From Pseudomonadota bacterium (GTDB lineage Bacteria; Pseudomonadota; Alphaproteobacteria; Caulobacterales; Caulobacteraceae), in NCBI GenBank assembly GCA_023445955.1, contig JAEXJH010000503.1, positions 1 through 15,846 of the forward strand: a stretch of DNA of 15,846 nt. The letters run 5' to 3'. Positions within the stretch are counted from its first letter, which is position 1. Every line of letters starts with the position of its first letter. Below, one piece after another: positions 1-8,200 of this stretch. The position numbers were made by a program, and so were the translations under genes. The notes under the pieces were generated by a model, which saw nothing but the letters and a program-made list of their open reading frames with translations, searched no databases and was not told the origin of the DNA.

Positions 1-1
1 G

Positions 2-1966
2 ACCAACGTCTCGTCGGTCATCGTCACCGCCCGCCCCAACCCCGAGGATCCCCAGGTCGTCGCCGACGCCCGCAAGCGCCTGTCGGAGACGCCCGGCGCG
101 GTGTCGGTGATCTCGCAGGAGAGCTACCTTGCCCGCCAGGCCCTGGCGCTGGACGACATGCTGCGCGACGCCCCCGGCGTCTACGCCCAGCGCAAGTGGG
201 GCGGGGACGTGCGCATCTCGATCCGCGGTTCGGGCATCGGCAACGCCAGCCATAACCGGGGCCTCCTGCTGGCCCAGGACGGCGTGCCGCTGAACGAGGC
301 CGACGGCTATGGCGACAGCCAGGTCGCCGACCCGCTGAACACCCGCTACGCCGAGGTCTATCGCGGCGGCAACGCCCTGCGCTTCGGCGGCGCGCTGCTG
401 GGCGGGGCGATCAACATGGTCACGCCGACGGGCAAGGACGCGGGGTTCGCCAACCAGGTCCGCATCGACGGCGGGTCGTTCGGCCTGCTGCGCGAGCGGG
501 TCGCCATCGCCCGCCAGAGCGGCGACTGGGACGTCTATGCCGCCGCCACCAACCAGACCGGCCAGGGCTGGCGCTCGCAGAGCCAGCAGAACATCCAGTT
601 CGGCAGCCTCAACATCGGCCGCGGCTTTGGTGAGGACCGCGAGGTGCGGTTCATCGTCAACGGCTCGAACGTCAACCAGGAGATCCCGGGATCCCTGACC
701 CTGGCCCAGTTCCAGGCCGATCCGCACCAGAGCGCGGCCACCAACCTCGCCAGCGACCAGGGCCGCAACCAACGGGGCCTTCGAAGCTCGCTGCGCGCCA
801 CCTGGCGGCTGAACGACCAGCTGGTGTTCCAGGGCGCGGTCTATGCGGTGTGGAAGGATCTGGACCACCCGATCTTCCAGGTCATCGACCAGGAGAGCCG
901 CAACTACGGCGCCTTCGGCCGCTTCGACTGGGACGGCCAGGTCGCCGGCAAGCGGGCCGACGCCTTCTTCGGCGCCTGGTATCGCCAGGGCGACCTAGAC
1001 TCGCACTTCTACACCAATGTCCGCGGCGCCCGGGGGGCGCTGCAGTCGATCTCGTACCAGAACGCCAAGGCCGTCGACGTGTTCGGCGAAGGGCGGCTAT
1101 TCGTCACCGACCGCCTGGCCTTGGTGGCCGGCGCGACCTGGGGCCAGGCCCAGCGCGACTATGTCAGCGTCAAGGTCCCGACCGTGGCCAGCACCTTCAA
1201 CCTGACCGCTTCCAAGACCTATGACTGGATCTCGCCGCGCGTCGGCCTCTTGTGGCAGGACGAGACCGGCAACCAGGTCTTCGCCAACCTGACCCGCTCG
1301 GTCGAGCCGCCCAACTTCAGCTCGATGAGCCCGACCAATGTCGGCTTCGCCCCCGTCCGCGCCCAGAAGGCCTGGACCGGCGAGGTCGGCGCGCGCGGCC
1401 ATCGCGGCCCGTTCACCTACGACCTGACGCTCTATCGGGCGCAGTTGAAGGGCGAGATGCTGCAATATGCGGTGACCTCGTCGGTCCCGGCCACCACCTT
1501 CAACGCCGACAAGACCCTGCACCAGGGGGTCGAGGCGGCGCTGGACTGGGCCGTGGCCCCGCGCTGGCGCATCCGCCAGACCTGGACCTGGTCGGACTTC
1601 CGGTTCCGGGGCGACGCGCAGTTCGGCGACAACCGTCTGCCGATCGTGCCGAAGAACTTCTACCGCTCGGAGGTCCGCTATGACGACCCGCGCGGCTGGT
1701 TCGTGGCCCCGTCGCTGGAGTGGTCGGCCACCGACCAGTGGATCGACTACAAGAACACCAGGACCGCGCCGGGCTATGCGATCGTCAACCTGAACGCCGG
1801 CTGGAAGGTCACGCCCGCCGTGTCGCTGTTCGTCGATGCGCGGAACCTGGCCGACAAGGCCTATGTCTCCAACACCCAGGCCGCCGTCGCCTGGACCGCC
1901 GCGACCGCCACGCTTTGGCCCGGCGATGGACGTTCGGTGTTCGGCGGCGTCACGGTGAATTTCTGA
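2..1966 (+). CDS. TonB-dependent outer-membrane receptor (5' partial)
   Basis: The reading frame is open from base 2, so the signal peptide and TonB box lie outside the window; about 654 residues are visible. The GTG at 101 is internal, because in-frame residues before it (TNVSSVIVTARPNPEDPQ) already look like the receptor N-terminus. A plug domain follows, with the typical 'tPGAVSVISQES', 'IRGSG', 'DGVPLNEADG', 'YRGGNALRFGG' and 'GGAINMVTP' stretches. The rest is a 22-strand-type barrel ending in an aromatic residue (VTVNF), as expected of an outer-membrane assembly signal. It imports a ligand across the outer membrane using TonB energy. The substrate is not readable from the sequence. The two genes directly downstream are copper proteins, so copper or a copper chelate is my inference. 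The visible part has no cysteine, so an OprC-like Cys-Met copper site is not evident. An iron-chelate receptor is the alternative. Confidence 0.93.
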   Translation, partial: TNVSSVIVTARPNPEDPQVVADARKRLSETPGAVSVISQESYLARQALALDDMLRDAPGVYAQRKWGGDVRISIRGSGIGNASHNRGLLLAQDGVPLNEADGYGDSQVADPLNTRYAEVYRGGNALRFGGALLGGAINMVTPTGKDAGFANQVRIDGGSFGLLRERVAIARQSGDWDVYAAATNQTGQGWRSQSQQNIQFGSLNIGRGFGEDREVRFIVNGSNVNQEIPGSLTLAQFQADPHQSAATNLASDQGRNQRGLRSSLRATWRLNDQLVFQGAVYAVWKDLDHPIFQVIDQESRNYGAFGRFDWDGQVAGKRADAFFGAWYRQGDLDSHFYTNVRGARGALQSISYQNAKAVDVFGEGRLFVTDRLALVAGATWGQAQRDYVSVKVPTVASTFNLTASKTYDWISPRVGLLWQDETGNQVFANLTRSVEPPNFSSMSPTNVGFAPVRAQKAWTGEVGARGHRGPFTYDLTLYRAQLKGEMLQYAVTSSVPATTFNADKTLHQGVEAALDWAVAPRWRIRQTWTWSDFRFRGDAQFGDNRLPIVPKNFYRSEVRYDDPRGWFVAPSLEWSATDQWIDYKNTRTAPGYAIVNLNAGWKVTPAVSLFVDARNLADKAYVSNTQAAVAWTAATATLWPGDGRSVFGGVTVNF

Positions 1967-1971
1967 AGGAG
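1966..1971 (+). promoter_or_regulatory. Ribosome binding site deciding the start of the YcnI-like gene
   Basis: AAGGAG overlaps the last base of the receptor stop codon. It is one base from the ATG at 1973 and seven bases from the ATG at 1979. Only the second spacing suits initiation, so 1979 is preferred. The overlap with the stop implies translational coupling to the receptor gene. Confidence 0.65.
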
Positions 1972-1978
1972 CATGACG

Positions 1979-2473
1979 ATGAAGACCCCGCTGATCATCC
2001 TCGCCCTGCTGGCCGCGACACCCGCCGCCGCCCACGTCGTGGCCGTGCAGGACACCGCCAAGGCCGGCTCGTACACCGCCATCGCCTTCCGCGTCGGCCA
2101 TGCCTGCGCGGCGGGCGATACGACCCTGAAGATCCGGATCGAGATCCCCGCCGGCGTCGCCTCGGCCCGGCCGCAGGTGAAGCCGGGCTGGACCTACAGC
2201 CTCGAGCGTCCGGCCGATCCGAAGGCCGCGCCGACGGCGATCACCTATGCTGGCCGCCTGCCCGACGAGGCCTTCGACGACTTCGCGGTGCTGATGAAGC
2301 TGCCCGCGACGGGCGACCGCCTGGTCTTCCCGGTCGTCCAGACCTGCGAGAAGGGCGAGAGCCGGTGGACGGACGTCCCCGATCCCGCCAAGCCTGACGA
2401 GAAGCTGAGCCGCCCGGCGCCCGTCGTCACCCTGATCCCCGCCGAAGCGGCCCCCGCCGCCCACCACCACTAG
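1979..2473 (+). CDS. YcnI/DUF1775 family periplasmic copper-binding protein
   Basis: A 164-residue exported protein. A short signal peptide (MKTPLIILALLAATPAAA) would be cut just before His19, leaving histidine as the mature N-terminus. Members of the YcnI family bind Cu(II) through this N-terminal histidine (a mono-histidine brace), with a conserved tryptophan close by. Here 'KPGWTYS' (Trp71) and 'QTCEKGESRWTDVP' (Trp130) are the family-like segments. Cys43 and Cys123 are the only cysteines and could form a disulfide. The protein ends in three histidines, a possible extra metal site. It sits 12 bases after the receptor and 11 bases before the PCu(A)C gene, so it is almost certainly co-transcribed with both. 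The role is periplasmic copper binding or transfer. The ATG at 1973 would add two residues but is too close to the ribosome site. Confidence 0.88.
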   Translation: MKTPLIILALLAATPAAAHVVAVQDTAKAGSYTAIAFRVGHACAAGDTTLKIRIEIPAGVASARPQVKPGWTYSLERPADPKAAPTAITYAGRLPDEAFDDFAVLMKLPATGDRLVFPVVQTCEKGESRWTDVPDPAKPDEKLSRPAPVVTLIPAEAAPAAHHH

Positions 2474-2476
2474 GAG
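2472..2476 (+). promoter_or_regulatory. Ribosome binding site of the PCu(A)C gene
   Basis: AGGAG overlaps the TAG stop of the YcnI-like gene and lies eight bases before ATG 2485. This supports that start and suggests coupled translation. Confidence 0.65.
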
Positions 2477-2484
2477 CGCCAAAC

Positions 2485-2970
2485 ATGTCGCGTCCGTTCG
2501 CCATCGCCCTGACCGCCATCCTGGCCGCCGCCACCGCGTCCCAGGCCGCCGACTACAAGCTGGGGACGATCACCGTCCGCCAGCCTTGGAGCCGTCCGGC
2601 CCAGGCCGGCATGAACGGCGTGGGCTTCATGACCGTCGTCAACGCCGGCAAGACGCCGGTGACCCTCAAGCGCATGGAGGCCGCCGGGGCGGACTCCGTG
2701 GAGATCCACCAGTCGGCCATGGCCAATGGCGTCATGACCATGCGCGAGCTGGACAAGGGCGTGGTGATCCCGGCCGGCGGCCAGATCGCCTTCGCCCCCG
2801 GCGGCTACCACTTCATGATCCTGTCGCTGAAGGCCGAGCAGAAGGTGGGGCAAAAAGTTCCCGTAACCCTGGTCTTCGACAACGGTCGCAAGTTGAAGGT
2901 CGACCTGGCCGTGCAACTGGCGCCGCCGTCCGGCGGGCAGGCCCCGCCTGCTTCGGAGCACCGACACTGA
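2485..2970 (+). CDS. PCu(A)C family periplasmic copper chaperone
   Basis: A 161-residue exported protein with a signal peptide ending near 'ASQA|ADYK' (residue 21). The Cu(I) ligands of the family are all present: His75, Met86 (His-X10-Met), then His109 and Met111 in 'GGYHFM'. The segments 'WSRPAQAG', 'GVGFMTVVN' and 'IPAGGQIAFAPGGYH' are also typical. PCu(A)C proteins carry Cu(I) in the periplasm and deliver it to the CuA site of cytochrome c oxidase, or to Sco-type partners. The tail 'PASEHRH' adds histidines that may bind Cu(II), as seen in some family members. It is the last gene of the receptor-YcnI-PCu(A)C cluster. No clear GC-hairpin terminator follows it, only an A-run and a T-run at 2977-3003. 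Confidence 0.93.
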   Translation: MSRPFAIALTAILAAATASQAADYKLGTITVRQPWSRPAQAGMNGVGFMTVVNAGKTPVTLKRMEAAGADSVEIHQSAMANGVMTMRELDKGVVIPAGGQIAFAPGGYHFMILSLKAEQKVGQKVPVTLVFDNGRKLKVDLAVQLAPPSGGQAPPASEHRH

Positions 2971-3068
2971 ACCGTCAAAAAATGGGCTACATGAACTTTT
3001 TTTAAGGGAGCAAAAATTCCGCGTCCGTGCAGATTGCCCGCCAGCTCACACCAACGGATGCGACTTCC
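2971..3068 (+). other. Short AT-rich intergenic segment, possible promoter/leader of the M13 peptidase gene
   Basis: These 98 bases hold an A6 run (2977-2982) and a T7 run (2997-3003), which could pair weakly across a 14-base loop. An AAGGGAG follows at 3004-3010. The base composition differs sharply from the coding DNA on both sides, which suits a promoter. I could not identify a confident -35/-10 pair. AAGGGAG is too far from ATG 3069 to act as its ribosome site. Confidence 0.3.
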
Positions 3069-5189
3069 ATGAAACGAGTTTGGTTCGGCGCCGCGGCAAT
3101 TGCTGCGCTGTCTCTGTCGGCCTTCGGGGCCCAGGCCCATGAAGAACACCCCTGCATCAACGACGCCTGCACGGTGCAGTCGCTGCTGCCGGCGCTGGCG
3201 GAGGGCGCCGCTTCGGGCGACGTCACGTCGCTGGAGTCGCCGAAGTACGGGACCTGGGGCTTCGACATCTCGGGCATGGACACCTCGGTGAAGCCGGGCG
3301 ACGACTTCTACAAGTACGCCAACGGCGCCTGGGACGCCAAGACGACGATCCCGTCGGACCGCACCCGCTACGGCAACTTCGACAAGCTGTCGGAACTGTC
3401 GGAAGCCCGCACCAAGGCCATCATCGAAGCCGCCGCCGCCGACAAGGCCGCGACCGGCGACAAGGCCAAGATCGGCGCCGCCTACCGCTCGTTCATGGAC
3501 GAGGCCGCCATCGAGAAGCTGGACGCCGCCCCGATCAAGCCGTGGCTGGCCGGCGTGCAGAAGATCAAGACCAAGGACGAGTTCACCGCCCTGATGGGCA
3601 AGAGCTCGACCACGCCCTACTCGGCGCTGATCGGCCTGGGCATCTCGACCGACGCCAAGGCCCCGAACGCCTACGCCGTCTACGCCTCGACCGGCGGCCT
3701 CAGCCTGCCCGACCGCGACTACTACCTGGACGCCAAGTTCGCCGACAAGAAGACGGCCTATCTGGCCTATGTCGAGAAGATGCTGACCCTGGGCGGCTGG
3801 GAAAAGCCGGCCGAGAACGCCAAGGCCATCGTCGCGTTCGAGACCAAGCTAGCCGAAGCCTCGTGGAGCCGCGTCGAGCGTCGTAACCGCGACAAGACCT
3901 ACAACCCGGCGACGCTGGCCGAGCTGCAGGCCCAGACCCCGGGCTACGACTGGAACAAGTACCTGGTCGGCACCGAGCTGCCCAAGGTCGACCGCTTCAT
4001 CGTGACGACCAACACCTCGTTCCCGAAGTACGCCAAGATCTATGCCGACACCCCGATCGAGACCCTGAAGGCCTGGCAGGCGTTCAAGGTGATCGACGGC
4101 GCGGCCCCGATGCTGTCCAAGCGCTTCGTCGACGCCAGCTTCGACTTCCGCAACAAGACCCTGTCGGGCCAGCCCGAGCAGCGTCCGCGCTGGAAGCGTG
4201 GCGTCGCCGCCGTCAACGGCATGCTGGGCGAAGCGGTCGGCAAGGAATATGTCGCCGCCTACTTCCCGCCGTCGTCGAAGGCCAAGATGGTCTCGCTGGT
4301 CGGCGACATCCGCACCGTCCTGAAGACCCGTATCGAGGCGTCGGACTGGATGGGTCCGGAGACCAAGGCCAAGGCCCAGGACAAGCTGAACAAGTTCACC
4401 GTCAAGATCGGCTATCCCGACTCCTGGCGTGACTATTCCAAGCTGGTGATCAAGGAAGGCGACGCCTACGGCAACGCCCAGCGCACCGGCGCCTGGGACT
4501 ACCGCCACGACGTCGAGCGCCTGAACAAGCCGGTCGACAAGACCGAGTGGGGCATGACCCCGCAGACGGTCAACGCCTACTACAACTCGGTCAACAACGA
4601 GATCGTGTTCCCGGCCGCCATCCTGCAGGCGCCGTTCTTCCATCCGGACGCGGATCCGGCCGTCAACTACGGCGGCATCGGCGGCGTGATCGGCCACGAG
4701 ATCGGCCACGGCTTCGACGACCAGGGCCGCAAGTCCGACGGCGACGGCGTGCTGCGCGACTGGTGGACGGCGGAAGACGCCGCCAAGTTCGAAGTGCAGA
4801 AGAACAAGCTGGGCGCCCAGTACTCGGCGTTCGAGCCCTTCCCGGGCATGCACGTCAACGGCGACCTGACCATGGGCGAGAACATCGGCGACCTGTCGGG
4901 CCTGGGCTTTGGCCTGGACGCCTATCACGTGTCGCTGCAGGGCAAGCCCTCGCCGGTCCTGGACGGCTTCACCGGCGACCAGCGCGTCTATCTGGGCTGG
5001 GCCCAGGTGTGGCGCCAGAAGTCGCGCGACGATGCGCTGAAGCAGCAGATCGCCAGCGACCCGCACTCGCCGGCCTACTACCGCGTCAACGGCACGGTCC
5101 GGAACCAGCCGGGCTGGTACTCGGCCTTCGACATCAAGCCGGGCGACAAGCTGTACGTCGCCCCGGCGGACCGCGTGAAGATCTGGTAG
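3069..5189 (+). CDS. M13 (neprilysin/endothelin-converting-type) zinc metallopeptidase, exported
   Basis: A 706-residue protein. The start at 3069 is chosen because it opens directly into a good signal peptide (MKRVWFGAAAIAALSLS...AQA, cleavage before His24). A GTG at 3027 would bury it. No good Shine-Dalgarno precedes either start. M13 signatures are complete: substrate-binding NAYY (502-505), 'EIVFPAAILQAPFF', the zinc site HEIGH (543-547), the third zinc ligand Glu604 in 'GENIGD', His666 and Arg672 six residues apart as in neprilysin, and a C-terminal tryptophan. Members cleave small peptides in the periplasm or outside the cell. The mature N-terminus is unusual: His24, His27, Cys29 and Cys34 sit together, and those two cysteines are the only ones in the protein. 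The gene follows the copper cluster by 98 bases and has its own terminator, so it may or may not share regulation with it. Confidence 0.95.
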   Translation: MKRVWFGAAAIAALSLSAFGAQAHEEHPCINDACTVQSLLPALAEGAASGDVTSLESPKYGTWGFDISGMDTSVKPGDDFYKYANGAWDAKTTIPSDRTRYGNFDKLSELSEARTKAIIEAAAADKAATGDKAKIGAAYRSFMDEAAIEKLDAAPIKPWLAGVQKIKTKDEFTALMGKSSTTPYSALIGLGISTDAKAPNAYAVYASTGGLSLPDRDYYLDAKFADKKTAYLAYVEKMLTLGGWEKPAENAKAIVAFETKLAEASWSRVERRNRDKTYNPATLAELQAQTPGYDWNKYLVGTELPKVDRFIVTTNTSFPKYAKIYADTPIETLKAWQAFKVIDGAAPMLSKRFVDASFDFRNKTLSGQPEQRPRWKRGVAAVNGMLGEAVGKEYVAAYFPPSSKAKMVSLVGDIRTVLKTRIEASDWMGPETKAKAQDKLNKFTVKIGYPDSWRDYSKLVIKEGDAYGNAQRTGAWDYRHDVERLNKPVDKTEWGMTPQTVNAYYNSVNNEIVFPAAILQAPFFHPDADPAVNYGGIGGVIGHEIGHGFDDQGRKSDGDGVLRDWWTAEDAAKFEVQKNKLGAQYSAFEPFPGMHVNGDLTMGENIGDLSGLGFGLDAYHVSLQGKPSPVLDGFTGDQRVYLGWAQVWRQKSRDDALKQQIASDPHSPAYYRVNGTVRNQPGWYSAFDIKPGDKLYVAPADRVKIW

Positions 5190-5212
5190 TTCCGACTACG
5201 GATCAAATTGGG

Positions 5213-5242
5213 AAAGGGCCGGCGGCGACGCCGGCCCTTTTT
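5213..5242 (+). terminator. Rho-independent terminator of the M13 peptidase gene
   Basis: A perfect 12-bp stem (arms 5213-5224 and 5229-5240; AAAGGGCCGGCG pairs with CGCCGGCCCTTT) encloses a four-base GCGA loop and ends in five T residues (5238-5242). It begins 23 bases after the peptidase stop. It also lies 11 bases beyond the stop of the convergent giant gene. On that strand the stem is followed only by CCCAATTT, so it would work less well there. Confidence 0.9.
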
Positions 5243-5250
5243 CGTGCCCG

Positions 5251-8200
5251 CTAGGCGAACGTCCCCCAGGCGTGGCCGTCGCCATAGACCGCCACCAGGT
5301 CGATGTTCAGCTTGGCGTCGCCATCGGCGAAGTCGCTCAGGAACGCGGTGTTGGCGGCGGCGTAGCGGCCGGTGTTCTCCAGCACGGCGGCGGCCAGCAG
5401 CCAGCCGATGATCCCGGCCTTGGCCCCGTCCTGCGAGCCGGCGAACAGCTCGAAATAGTGCAGCCGGGTCATGTCCTGGCCGACCGGATCGTAAAGCAGG
5501 TGCTGAACCTTGTCGGCGGTCAGGGTGACCCCGAAGATCTCCTTGTAGGCCTTGGTCAGGGTCTGCTCGAAGGTCAGCGAACCATAGGTCTGCGCGAACC
5601 AGGCATGAGCCTGGCCCTGGGGCGAGGCCAGGTTGATCGCGAAGTTGATGTAGCGGTTGTCGACGTTGAACTTCAGATAATAGGGGTCGCTCAGGTCGCT
5701 CGCATTGACGCTGTCGGGGGCGTGCAGCAGGTACTCCAGCCCCGCGGCCGTCGGCGTCTTGCCGGTGAAGAACTGGTAGGTCATCACCGCCACCGAGGTC
5801 GTGCCGTTGACCAGCTTGTTCAGGTCGGTGACCACCGCGCCGTCGACCATCTTCAGGGCCTCGACATTGACCATGGTGTCCACGCCCTCGACGCTGAGGG
5901 ACTGCAGGCCCTTGGCGGTGTGGATGAAGACGTAGTCCTTCAGGGCGCCGCCCATCAGCACGGTGTCGTAGCCCGCGCCGCCGTCCATGTAGTCGTCGCC
6001 CTCGCCGCCGAACAACGTGTCGTCGCCGGCGTCGCCATACAGCATGTCGTTGCCGCCCTTGGACCCGATGACGTCGTTGCCGCCGCCGCCGTGCAGGATG
6101 TCGTCGTCGGCGCCCAGCACGATGTACTGCTCGGCGTCGTCGCCGAACACGACCTGCGCGCCATCGCCGCCGCCCAGCCGGGCCGCGCCGACGATGGTGA
6201 CGAAGTCGATGTTGTTGAGGTTGATGATCGTCCCGGACGGCAGCTTGGTGACGTTCAGCACCAGGGCGGTGAAGACGCCGTCGCCCGCCGGACTGCCCTC
6301 GAAGGTCAGCGGCATGGCCTTGTCGGCGCTGGCGGCCACGGTCGGGGTCACCGACTGCACCAGCACGCGCGACTCGGTGGCCAGACCGGTCAGGAAGCTG
6401 CTGGCGGCGCTGGTCTGGCCGCTGTCGCCGCCGACGCCGCGGATCGCCCGCATCAGGTCGTCGGTCGCGCCCGTCGCCGTCTCCGGCCGGTCGTTGCCGG
6501 TGATGGTCATGCTGAAGCCGACCGGCGCGGACACCGACAGCAGCGACCGACCGCTTTCGCTGAACAGCGGGATGTCGGCCGCCTGGCCGGACGCGGCGGG
6601 GGTGACCGGCGCGATGGTCGTCGTCTGGGTGATCGAGCCGTCAACATTGGTGGTCTTGGTCACCTCCACCGACGCGCCGTCGATCACGACGGGGGGCGTC
6701 GTCGTCGGAGGATTTGTGGTCGGCGGGGTCACGACGACGGGCGCGGCGGCGACGGTGACCGAGGACGAGGCGACGCTCTCGGCCGCGCCGTGCAGGTCGG
6801 TATAGCTGGCCGTGACGGTGATCGCCTGGCCGACATAGGCCGAGGTCAGGGCCAGGGTCGCGCCGGTCCCGATGGTCGCCCCGTTGGCCTTCCACTGGTA
6901 GGTGATCGTCCCCAGGCCGTCATTGTCGGCCAGGGTGTTGGACGCCGTCAGGGTCTGGCTCTCGACCGCCGAACCGCTGATCACCACCGCGCCCGTCGGC
7001 GCGTCGTTGACGTTGGCGATCGCGCCCGTGGCGGGACTGGTCGCCGTTTCGGCGAAGCCCTGCAGGTCGGTATAGCTGACCACCGCGCGCACCGTCTGGC
7101 CGACATCGGCGTCGCCCAGCGTATAGGTCGAGCCCGTGGCCCCGCCGATGTCGGCGAAGGTCGAGCCCGTTCCGCGCTGCCACTTGTAGCTCAGCGTCCC
7201 CAGGCCATCGGCGTCGGCCAGGGCCGAGGTCACGGCCGTCAGGACCTGATCCTCGGTCGTCGTTCCGCTGATCGTCACCCCGCCGGTGTGCGGATCGTTG
7301 ACCCCAGTGACGGTGGCGGTGGGCGCGCCGGTCACGGTCTCGACCGCGCCGTGCAGGTCGGTGTAGCTGACCACGACGCGCACCGTTTTGCCGACGTCCG
7401 GGTCGCTCAGGGTGTAGGTCGAAGCGGTCGCGCCGCCGATGTCGGTAAAGGTCGAGCCCGTCCCGCGCTGCCATTTGTAGCTCAGGGTCCCCAGGCCGTC
7501 GGCGTCGGCCAGCGCCGAGGTGTCAGCCGTCAGCACCTGGTCTTCGGTCGCCGCGCCCGTGACCGTCACCGCGCCGGTTGGGGCGTCGTTGACATTGGCG
7601 ATCGCGCCGGTCGCCGCGCTGGTCTCGGTCTCCGAGAAGCCCTGCTGATCGGTGTAGCTGACCTCGACCCGGATCGTGTGGCCGACGTCGGCGTCGCTCA
7701 GGGCGTAGGTCGCCTGGTCGGCCGCGCCGGTGCTGACAAAGCCCGCGCCCGTGTCGCGCTGCCAATCGTAGTGCAGCTGCCCCAGGCCGTCGGGGTCGGC
7801 CAGGCCCGAGGTCACGGCGGTCAGGACCTGGTCCTCGGTCGTCGTCCCGCTGATGGTCACCGCACCGGTGTGCGGATCATTGACCCCGGCGATGGTGGCG
7901 GTGGGCGTACCCTGCACCGTCTCGGCCGCGCCATGCTGGTCGGTGTAGCTGACCACCACCCTAACGGTCTTGCCCACGTCCGGATCGCCCAAGGTGTAGG
8001 TCGAGGCCGTCGCGCCGCTGATATTGCTGAAGGTCGAACCCGTGCCGCGCTGCCACTGGTAGTGCAGCGTTCCCAGCCCGTCGGCGTCGGCCAGGGCCGA
8101 GGTGTTGGCCGTCAGGGTCTGGTCCTCGGTCGCCGTCCCGTCGGCCGTGACGGCGCCGCTCGGGGCGTCGTTGATATTGGCGATGGTGGCGGTGGCCGGG

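Noticed and set aside
1097..2482. A 461-codon minus-strand frame opposite the receptor and YcnI genes
   Set aside because: Arg/Gly/Val-rich translation without recognisable motifs, opposite two well-supported genes.
2977..3003. A6/T7 runs after the PCu(A)C gene as a terminator
   Set aside because: Only A-T pairs across a 14-base loop with no GC stem; too weak to call a terminator.
3027..3068. GTG 3027 as start of the M13 peptidase
   Set aside because: It would place 14 polar residues before an otherwise normal signal peptide; ATG 3069 gives a standard export signal.
3849..5066. A 405-codon minus-strand frame opposite the M13 gene
   Set aside because: Shadow frame; the plus strand carries complete M13 catalytic motifs here.
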